Part shown: positions 1-5,018 of the stretch, piece by piece | Numbering within the stretch: the stretch's first letter is position 1 | Layout: each line of letters starts with the position of its first letter | Assembly: GCA_018623405.1 (NCBI GenBank) | Contig: JAAZVO010000182.1 | Span: forward strand, 1 to 5,643 | Length of the DNA stretch: 5,643 nt | Reading direction: 5' to 3' | DNA from: Crocinitomicaceae bacterium | Lineage (GTDB): Bacteria; Bacteroidota; Bacteroidia; Flavobacteriales_G; Salibacteraceae | Position numbers and translations under genes: made by a program | The notes under the pieces: generated by a model | What the model saw: only the letters and a program-made list of their open reading frames with translations | Told to the model about the DNA's origin: nothing | Database searches by the model: none

Positions 1-2
1 CC

Positions 3-47
3 GATTATTTCAAAGTGCCAAGATTTTTGAATAAGAAAAATCAATAA
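3..47 (+). CDS. Possible C-terminal tail of a truncated rightward gene
   Basis: The third forward frame is open from the window edge and reads DYFKVPRFLNKKNQ before a TAA stop at 45-47. Its basic, charged composition would suit a protein C-terminus. It would converge with the leftward EEP-family gene, the two stop ends overlapping by about 7 bases. Fourteen codons are too few to identify a family or to exclude chance, and the other two forward frames also stop within the first 34 bases. No function can be given. If this is not a gene end, positions 1-40 are simply the 3' flank of the EEP gene. Confidence 0.2.
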   Translation, partial: DYFKVPRFLNKKNQ

Positions 48-1048
48 ATCTCGTAAACACCTAATTGAATATTGTGGTCTGAATATTCAAATGCTAGGTT
101 TTCATACAATACACATTTAATATAATCGTTATAAAGTTGCACATCAATCTTGTAGGGAAGCATCCAAGTGTGTAAGGTTGCTCCATATTCAAAATGCACT
201 TTATCAAAACCATCTTGAAACCCTTCGCTAAGTTGTTTGTAAGTGTGGAGGTATGGCGGACTGTTCATGTCGCCTAATATTAACATAGCATGCTTATTTT
301 CAAGATTTTTTCTAATTAGCTGAACTTCTTCTTGTTGTTCGCCAATTATTCTTGTTAAATGCCCAAAGCTTTTGTCTTCTTGCTCAGCTAAGTTAAAAGA
401 CTGTAAGTGAATGTTATAAATAGTGAGATTTTTGTTTGATTTTGTGGTTAAGTGATACCTAATTGCACCATTCATATTACCAATAGGTAGAAATATTTCT
501 TCAGATGAGTTGATAGGGATTTTTGAGAAAATCGCTAAACCATAAATGTTATTAGGATGCCGTGAGAAAGAAAAATAGGGCATGTTAAATGCCTTGGCCA
601 TTGCAAAACCAACGCTGTCTTTATTGGTCCAATTTTTTTCAATTCCAATTTCTTGCAAACAGATTATGTCTGCTTTGTATAGGGCTACAGCATCCGCAAA
701 CTTTTGAATATCATCTTTGGTATATTCTAGTTGGGCGGCATTTAAACTCATAACCTTAAGCTTATATTCAGGGTTGGGAGCAAAACCTTCTTGAAAATCA
801 ACACCAACTAAACCAATTATCGACTCCCAAGTAAGACCTACACAAATAAAAAACCAGATCATTAAGTCGTAGCGGGTTCTTATGCCGTAAAAAATCCCAA
901 TAAGTAAAGCGAGCACAAAAATGTATGGACTTAAAAGTCCGATTACCTGAAAACTCGGGTAGGAAATCCAATCATGATCGGCGAAAAAGCAAATAATCGC
1001 CAAAATCATGAAAATACCGAAAAGGGAGTAGTGTAAAAAAGATTTCAT
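41..1048 (-). CDS. Membrane-anchored endonuclease/exonuclease/phosphatase (EEP) family protein
   Basis: This 335-residue protein has an N-terminal membrane region followed by an EEP (DNase I-like) metal-dependent phosphodiesterase domain. Three hydrophobic segments lie at about residues 5-23, 35-54 and 62-82. The loop between the second and third carries two arginines while the first loop is acidic, so the positive-inside rule places the catalytic domain outside the inner membrane (inference). Fold motifs appear in order from about residue 97: SLN (N103), LQE (E133, metal ligand), GLAIFSK (170-176), NIH (H214), GDMN (259-262), KID (300-302) and SDHN (323-326, catalytic His). All key EEP residues are therefore present and the enzyme is probably active. 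The substrate cannot be read from sequence; EEP members cleave nucleic acids, phosphoinositides or sphingomyelin. The ATG at 1048 gives a complete first membrane helix. Met14 is an alternative but would cut into that helix. The start codon touches a strong inverted repeat. The gene is last in the leftward tadA-bacilliredoxin-EEP series, 48 bases after the bacilliredoxin stop. Confidence 0.9.
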   Translation of the reverse strand: MKSFLHYSLFGIFMILAIICFFADHDWISYPSFQVIGLLSPYIFVLALLIGIFYGIRTRYDLMIWFFICVGLTWESIIGLVGVDFQEGFAPNPEYKLKVMSLNAAQLEYTKDDIQKFADAVALYKADIICLQEIGIEKNWTNKDSVGFAMAKAFNMPYFSFSRHPNNIYGLAIFSKIPINSSEEIFLPIGNMNGAIRYHLTTKSNKNLTIYNIHLQSFNLAEQEDKSFGHLTRIIGEQQEEVQLIRKNLENKHAMLILGDMNSPPYLHTYKQLSEGFQDGFDKVHFEYGATLHTWMLPYKIDVQLYNDYIKCVLYENLAFEYSDHNIQLGVYEIY

Positions 1049-1083
1049 AATTGAAAGTCTACTTTTGTTAGACTTTCAATTAT
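1047..1083 (-). terminator. Perfect 15-bp inverted repeat between bacilliredoxin and EEP genes; weak terminator or start-site hairpin
   Basis: Positions 1047-1061 (ATAATTGAAAGTCTA) are the exact reverse complement of 1069-1083, leaving a 7-base loop at 1062-1068. In the leftward transcript the hairpin forms 13 bases after the bacilliredoxin stop codon. Its last two paired bases are the A and U of the EEP start codon. After a 6-base gap (GAAATC) comes a run of six U at 1040-1035, inside EEP codons 3-5. Hairpin plus U-run resembles an intrinsic terminator for the bacilliredoxin transcript. The stem has only three G-C pairs, however, and the U-run does not directly follow it. Alternatives are a structure masking the EEP start codon or a protein-binding operator. 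The inverted repeat is certain; its role is inferred. Confidence 0.5.
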
Positions 1084-1096
1084 AATTTAAAAGCAT

Positions 1097-1507
1097 TTAA
1101 CAATACTCATCAAAAGCAGCCATTAGGTTTTCAGCAATCATATCTGCTGATCTGCCCTCAATATGATGTCTTTCAACGAAATGAACCAGCTTTCCATCTT
1201 TAAAAAGCGCAATAGATGGTGATGATGGAGGATAAGGTAAAAAGTGTTTTCTTGCTTGAGCTGTAGCCTCAGCGTCAACACCAGCAAAAACCGTTGTTGC
1301 ATTGTTTGGCTTTTTGCTATGTTGCATTGCAATTCTAACTCCGGGCCTTGCACTTCCTGCTGCGCAGCCACAAACTGAATTTACCATAACCAAGGTGGTT
1401 CCTTCTCTATTTATTGCTTCGTCAACTTTATCTGGCGTGGTAAGCTCCTCAAATCCTACATCGGTTAATTCTTTTTTCATTGGAGCTACTAAATCGGGTG
1501 GATACAT
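1097..1507 (-). CDS. Bacilliredoxin, BrxA/BrxB (YphP/YqiW) family
   Basis: This 136-residue cytosolic protein has a thioredoxin-like fold and matches the BrxA/BrxB family at full length. Characteristic stretches are VAPMKKELTDVGFEELTTP (residues 7-25), the active-site segment NSVCGCAAGSARPG (43-56), VFAGVD (73-78), PYPPSSPSIALFKDG (91-105) and a C-terminal cysteine (C136), which is also found in Bacillus YphP. In Bacillus and Staphylococcus these proteins remove bacillithiol from S-bacillithiolated proteins, with the first cysteine of CGC (here C46) attacking the mixed disulfide and C48 available as partner. That role is family knowledge; here it implies, but does not prove, that the host makes bacillithiol. 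The ATG at 1507 matches the family N-terminus and follows a possible -7 promoter element at 1524-1531. The gene lies 48 bases downstream of tadA on the same strand. BrxA and BrxB are too similar to choose between, so no symbol is given. Confidence 0.95.
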   Translation of the reverse strand: MYPPDLVAPMKKELTDVGFEELTTPDKVDEAINREGTTLVMVNSVCGCAAGSARPGVRIAMQHSKKPNNATTVFAGVDAEATAQARKHFLPYPPSSPSIALFKDGKLVHFVERHHIEGRSADMIAENLMAAFDEYC

Positions 1508-1523
1508 ATCTAAAAATTTTTTA

Positions 1524-1550
1524 CAAATTTAAAATCATTCTAAATAACAA
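1524..1550 (-). promoter_or_regulatory. Candidate Bacteroidota-type promoter for the bacilliredoxin gene
   Basis: On the minus strand TAAATTTG at 1531-1524 matches the Bacteroidota primary-sigma -7 consensus TAnnTTTG exactly. A TTG at 1550-1548 lies 16 bases upstream and could serve as the -33 element, although this is slightly shorter than the spacing usually reported (about 17-23). Transcription would start roughly 10 bases before the ATG at 1507, giving a very short leader. The element sits in the 48-base gap between tadA and the bacilliredoxin gene, so the latter could be expressed separately from tadA. A short motif in AT-rich DNA can occur by chance. Confidence 0.35.
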
Positions 1551-1555
1551 CGAGA

Positions 1556-2011
1556 TTATATTTTAGTTCTTTTCTGTTCAAAGAATTTGGTCAAAATCTT
1601 ACCGCAGTCATCTAACAAAACACCCGACTTTACAGTGGTTTTTGGGTGTATCAAATCATCTCCTTTTAAAGTAAAACCTCTTTTTGCGTCGTAGGCTCCA
1701 AAAATTAGTCTTTTTGGCCGCGCCCAAAATATTGCTCCGGCGCACATAACACATGGCTCAAGGGTAACATAAAGGTCGCAGTTGGTAAGGTATTTTCCAC
1801 CTATGGTATTTGCGGCCGCAGTAATAGCCTGCATTTCTGCATGCGCAGTTACATCATTTAGGTGCTCTGTGTAATTATGTGCCCTAGCAATAATTCTTCC
1901 TTTGTAGGCCACAACGGCCCCCACGGGAACTTCATCTAAAGTATAAGCCTTTTCTGCCTCCACGAGGGCTTGTTTCATAAAATGCTCATCAGTATGTATA
2001 GATAAACTCAT
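1556..2011 (-). CDS. tadA: tRNA-specific adenosine deaminase TadA
   Basis: TadA is a zinc enzyme that deaminates adenosine 34 to inosine in the anticodon of tRNA-Arg(ACG), allowing it to read CGU, CGC and CGA. The 151-residue protein has the cytidine/deoxycytidylate deaminase fold with the full active site. HAE lies at residues 57-59 (H57 zinc ligand, E59 proton shuttle) and PCVMC at 86-90 (C87 and C90 zinc ligands). The family segments EVPVGAVV (27-34) and AGAIFWARPKRLIFGAYD (91-108) are also present. The short N-terminal helix beginning at HFMKQALVEAEKAY aligns with other TadA proteins. The ATG at 2011 provides about the usual number of residues before it, so I prefer this start to the internal Met12. 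A guanine or cytosine deaminase is the main alternative, but the segment around PCVMC and the RHAL-like N-terminal helix favour TadA. The gene is divergent from aspS across a 58-base gap. No Shine-Dalgarno sequence sits at normal distance; a GAGGAAG is about 13 bases away. Confidence 0.93.
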   Translation of the reverse strand: MSLSIHTDEHFMKQALVEAEKAYTLDEVPVGAVVAYKGRIIARAHNYTEHLNDVTAHAEMQAITAAANTIGGKYLTNCDLYVTLEPCVMCAGAIFWARPKRLIFGAYDAKRGFTLKGDDLIHPKTTVKSGVLLDDCGKILTKFFEQKRTKI

Positions 2012-2069
2012 GAAACAAAAGTAACTTCCTCTTTGGTTTCTGTTAATTTCGCAGCCTCAAATTTTAGTT
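2012..2069. promoter_or_regulatory. Divergent intergenic region between tadA and aspS
   Basis: These 58 bases separate two back-to-back start codons and must hold or overlap the promoters of both genes. For tadA, TACTTTTG at 2023-2016 (minus strand) fits the Bacteroidota -7 consensus, but it ends only 4 bases from the ATG and has no TTG at the right distance upstream. For aspS, TTTG at 2032-2035 and TAATTTCG at 2044-2051 each resemble a promoter element, but they are spaced far too closely to form a pair. No clear promoter pair, operator or hairpin was found. The aspS promoter may lie within the tadA coding region. Confidence 0.4.
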
Positions 2070-3821
2070 ATGTATCGCACGCACAATTGTGGAGAATTAA
2101 ATATTAAAAATATTGGTGAGCAGGTTGCTTTAGCAGGATGGGTTCAAAAAGGTAGAGACCTTGGAGGTTTAACCTTTATTGACCTTAGAGATAGGTATGG
2201 AATTACACAGCTTGCTTTTAACATGGAAACAGCTGCCGAGCTTTGCCAAAAAGCAAGAAAGCTAGGAAGAGAGTTTGTAATTCAAGCCAAAGGAGTAGTA
2301 ATTGTAAGGGAAAGTAAGAACCCTAAAAATCCAACCGGAGAAATTGAGATTGAAGTGACAGAATTAAATGTGCTGAACGCTGCCAAAACTCCTCCTTTTA
2401 CCATTGAGTCCGATACTGACGGTGGAGATGAATTAAGAATGAAGTATAGGTACCTAGACCATAGAAGGCAGCCACTTCAAAACAATATTGCGCTAAGGCA
2501 TAAATTATCTGTTGAAACAAGAAAATACCTAGACCAACAAGGGTTTTTTGAAATAGAAACTCCCTTTTTAATAAAATCTACACCCGAAGGCGCGAGAGAC
2601 TTTGTGGTGCCTTCAAGAATGAATGAAGGTCAATTTTATGCTTTGCCTCAATCACCACAAACTTTTAAGCAATTGCTAATGGTAAGTGGATATGATAAAT
2701 ATTTTCAGATTGTTAGGTGCTTTAGAGATGAAGACCTAAGAGCAGATCGTCAACCCGAGTTTACCCAAATAGATTGCGAAATGAGTTTTGTTGAGCAAGA
2801 AGATGTGCTTCAAACTTTTGAAGGGTTGGTAAGGTATTTATTTAAAAAAGTAAAAGGTATTGAGTTACCTGAATTTAAAAGAATGCCTTACAGCGAAGCA
2901 ATGGAAAGATACGGGTCAGACAAGCCTGATATACGATTTGGAATGGAGTTTTGCGACCTTACAGAGTTAGCTCAAGGTAGAGGCTTTCAGGTGTTTGATG
3001 CTGTAGAAGTAATTATTGGAATTAACGCAGAAGGTTGTGCCGAATATTCAAGAAAAGATTTAGACAAGTTAACTGACTTTGTAAAACGACCTCAAATTGG
3101 AGCCAAAGGGTTGGTTTACGTAAAATATAACGCAGATGGTACTTTCAAGTCGTCTGTAGATAAGTTTTTTGATGCGGAGCAGTTGCAAGCTTGGGCAAAC
3201 AAAGCCAATGCAAAACCCGGAGATTTGCTACTGATTCTAGCCGGAGATAAAACCAAAACTCAAAAACAACTTAACGAGTTGAGGTTGGAAATGGGCAATA
3301 GGTTAAATCTGAGAGATCGTAATATTTATGCTCCGCTATGGGTGGTAGATTTTCCTTTATTGGAGTGGGATGAAGAATCAAACCGATACCATGCTATGCA
3401 CCATCCCTTTACTTCTCCAAAACCTGAAGATTTTTCAAGGCTTTCCGAAAAACCCGGTGAGGTTAGAGCAAATGCCTATGACATGGTAATAAATGGAGTA
3501 GAACTTGGTGGAGGCTCAATTAGAATTCATGATAAAGAGCTACAAAAAACAATGTTCAAGGTTTTAGGGTTTACTGATGAGGAAGCACAAGTCCAATTTG
3601 GCTTTTTAATGAATGCTTTTGAATATGGAGCCCCTCCACATGGAGGCATAGCTTTTGGTTTTGATAGACTTTGTGCTATGTTTGGGGGTCATGACTCAAT
3701 TAGAGATTACATTGCGTTCCCAAAAAATAACGCAGGTAGAGACCTTATGATAGACTCACCATCAAAAATATCTGACGAACAATTAGACGAATTAAATTTA
3801 AAATCAACTTTTAATGGATAG
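2070..3821 (+). CDS. aspS: Aspartyl-tRNA synthetase, bacterial type
   Basis: AspS attaches aspartate to tRNA-Asp using ATP in the cytoplasm. At 583 residues it is normal length for the bacterial type. It has an N-terminal anticodon-binding OB fold (about 1-105, starting MYRTHNCGEL), a class II catalytic core, and the bacterial GAD insertion (about 290-410) inside that core. Class II signatures are motif 1 near 150-170 (GFFEIETP), QSPQ at 194-197, motif 2 at 217-240 (CFRDEDLRADRQPEFTQID), the ELGGGSIRIH segment at 478-487 and motif 3 GIAFGFDRL at 526-534. Residue 31 is leucine in GRDLGG, as at the equivalent L30 of E. coli AspRS. Non-discriminating enzymes such as that of Pseudomonas have histidine there, so this enzyme is probably specific for tRNA-Asp (inference). 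The ATG at 2070 matches the family N-terminus. The stop lies within the first codons of the next gene, an 8-base overlap that suggests co-transcription and perhaps translational coupling. Confidence 0.98.
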   Translation: MYRTHNCGELNIKNIGEQVALAGWVQKGRDLGGLTFIDLRDRYGITQLAFNMETAAELCQKARKLGREFVIQAKGVVIVRESKNPKNPTGEIEIEVTELNVLNAAKTPPFTIESDTDGGDELRMKYRYLDHRRQPLQNNIALRHKLSVETRKYLDQQGFFEIETPFLIKSTPEGARDFVVPSRMNEGQFYALPQSPQTFKQLLMVSGYDKYFQIVRCFRDEDLRADRQPEFTQIDCEMSFVEQEDVLQTFEGLVRYLFKKVKGIELPEFKRMPYSEAMERYGSDKPDIRFGMEFCDLTELAQGRGFQVFDAVEVIIGINAEGCAEYSRKDLDKLTDFVKRPQIGAKGLVYVKYNADGTFKSSVDKFFDAEQLQAWANKANAKPGDLLLILAGDKTKTQKQLNELRLEMGNRLNLRDRNIYAPLWVVDFPLLEWDEESNRYHAMHHPFTSPKPEDFSRLSEKPGEVRANAYDMVINGVELGGGSIRIHDKELQKTMFKVLGFTDEEAQVQFGFLMNAFEYGAPPHGGIAFGFDRLCAMFGGHDSIRDYIAFPKNNAGRDLMIDSPSKISDEQLDELNLKSTFNG

Positions 3822-4971
3822 TAAAGACGCAAAATTTGGAACTAAAGCAATTCACGGAGGCTTAACTCACGACCTCGCCACCGGGGCAATAATGACTCCC
3901 ATTTATCAAACATCAACCTATGTTCAAAGAGCTCCCGGAGACCACTATGGTTATGAGTACTCTAGAACAGCCAACCCAACAAGAACAGCTTTAGAATCTA
4001 ATTTAGCGTCTATAGAAAACGGAAAACACGGTTTGTGTTTTGCCTCAGGCTTAGCTGCTATAGATGCAGTAATAAAAACGCTAAAACCGGGTGATGAGGT
4101 AATTTCCACAAACGACCTTTATGGAGGTACATACCGAATTTTTACAAAGATTTTCGAAGATTTTGGCATCAAGTTCCATTTTGTGGATATGATGGATGTT
4201 AAGAACATTGAGGCAAAAATTAATGAGAATACCAAGTTAATTTGGGCTGAAACACCAACCAACCCAATGTGTAATATCATAGATATTAAGGCTGTAGGTG
4301 AAATTGCAAAAAAGTATGGTATTCTGTATGGTGTAGATAACACATTTGCATCTCCTTACCTTCAAAACCCATTAGATTTAGGTGCAGACCTTGTAATGCA
4401 TTCTGTTACAAAATATTTAGGAGGCCATTCAGATGTAGTTATGGGAGCATTGGTAGTTAATGATGATGCTTTAGCAGAAAAATTAGCATTTATTCAGAAC
4501 TCATCCGGTGCTGTACCTGGTCCAATGGATAGCTTTTTAGTATTGAGAGGAATAAAAACGCTGCATGTTAGAATGCAAAGACATTCAGAAAACGGAAAAG
4601 CTGTTGCAGAATACTTAAGAAATCATCCGAAGGTGGAAAAAGTTTATTGGCCCGGTTTTGAAGACCACCCAAATCACCTTGTTGCAAAATCGCAAATGAG
4701 AGATTTTGGCGGCATGATGTCTTTTGTGGTTAAAGGAGCAAACCTAGAGGCAACCCAAAAGCTTGTTTCAAGTTTTAAGGTATTTACATTGGCTGAGAGT
4801 TTGGGCGGTGTAGAAAGCCTAGCTGGCCATCCTGCAAGCATGACACATGCAGCAATTCCAAAAGAAGAAAGAGAAAAAACAGGAGTAACCGACTCGCTAA
4901 TTAGGCTAAGTGTGGGGATAGAAGATAAAGATGATTTAATTGCAGATTTAGCTCGCGCATTGGAGGCATAA
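3814..4971 (+). CDS. metB: Cystathionine gamma-synthase-type trans-sulfuration enzyme (PLP-dependent)
   Basis: This 385-residue fold-type I PLP enzyme belongs to the Cys/Met metabolism family. Cystathionine gamma-synthase joins cysteine to an acylated homoserine on the way to methionine; close relatives (gamma-lyase) split cystathionine to cysteine. Visible motifs are YEYSRTANPTR (47-57, phosphate binding from the partner subunit), FASGLAAI (76-83), ETPTNP (146-151), D175 in VDNTFASP (PLP ring nitrogen), K200 in HSVTKYLGGHSD (the PLP lysine), SLGGVESLAGHPASMTH (329-345) and R364 in LIRLSVGIED (substrate carboxylate). Synthase and lyase are hard to separate: the glutamate before YSR (E48) is lyase-like, whereas E. 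coli MetB has aspartate there. The metB label follows usual naming of such proteins in Bacteroidota, and a bifunctional or lyase role is possible. The ATG at 3814 overlaps the aspS end by 8 bases in a different frame; it lacks a Shine-Dalgarno sequence, but the FGTKAIHGG start fits the family. Confidence 0.88.
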   Translation: MDSKDAKFGTKAIHGGLTHDLATGAIMTPIYQTSTYVQRAPGDHYGYEYSRTANPTRTALESNLASIENGKHGLCFASGLAAIDAVIKTLKPGDEVISTNDLYGGTYRIFTKIFEDFGIKFHFVDMMDVKNIEAKINENTKLIWAETPTNPMCNIIDIKAVGEIAKKYGILYGVDNTFASPYLQNPLDLGADLVMHSVTKYLGGHSDVVMGALVVNDDALAEKLAFIQNSSGAVPGPMDSFLVLRGIKTLHVRMQRHSENGKAVAEYLRNHPKVEKVYWPGFEDHPNHLVAKSQMRDFGGMMSFVVKGANLEATQKLVSSFKVFTLAESLGGVESLAGHPASMTHAAIPKEEREKTGVTDSLIRLSVGIEDKDDLIADLARALEA

Positions 4972-4997
4972 ACAAATAAGTTAAAACTTCTGTTTAT
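4968..4997 (+). terminator. Weak imperfect hairpin over the metB stop codon
   Basis: ATAAACA at 4968-4974 pairs exactly with TGTTTAT at 4991-4997. Inside it AAGTT (4978-4982) can pair with AACTT (4985-4989), leaving a small asymmetric internal bulge. The outer stem contains the metB TAA stop. A T-rich but interrupted stretch (CGTCTTTGTAAATCCTTTCTT) follows up to the next start codon. It could end the aspS-metB transcript, but the stem is AT-rich, the inner loop is very tight and there is no clean U-run. It may equally be chance pairing in AT-rich DNA. Confidence 0.22.
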
Positions 4998-5018
4998 CGT
5001 CTTTGTAAATCCTTTCTT

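Noticed and set aside
1138..1371. A 77-codon leftward open frame inside the bacilliredoxin gene
   Set aside because: It is an out-of-frame shadow of a well-supported gene, has low-complexity leucine, glutamine and histidine runs, and resembles no family.
1512..1521. AAAAATTTTT palindrome just upstream of the bacilliredoxin start
   Set aside because: It is a simple A/T run with no loop or G-C pairs, and is expected by chance in AT-rich intergenic DNA.
1302..1532. A 76-codon rightward open frame opposite the bacilliredoxin gene
   Set aside because: It is antisense to the conserved active-site region and its apparent hydrophobic start is a by-product of the other strand's codons.
2016..2023. 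TACTTTTG on the minus strand as a tadA -7 promoter element
   Set aside because: It fits TAnnTTTG, but it ends 4 bases from the ATG, which would place the transcript start at or inside the start codon, and no -33 TTG lies at suitable distance.
4119..4343. A 74-codon leftward open frame opposite metB
   Set aside because: It is antisense to a conserved enzyme core with no supporting start context or recognisable domain.
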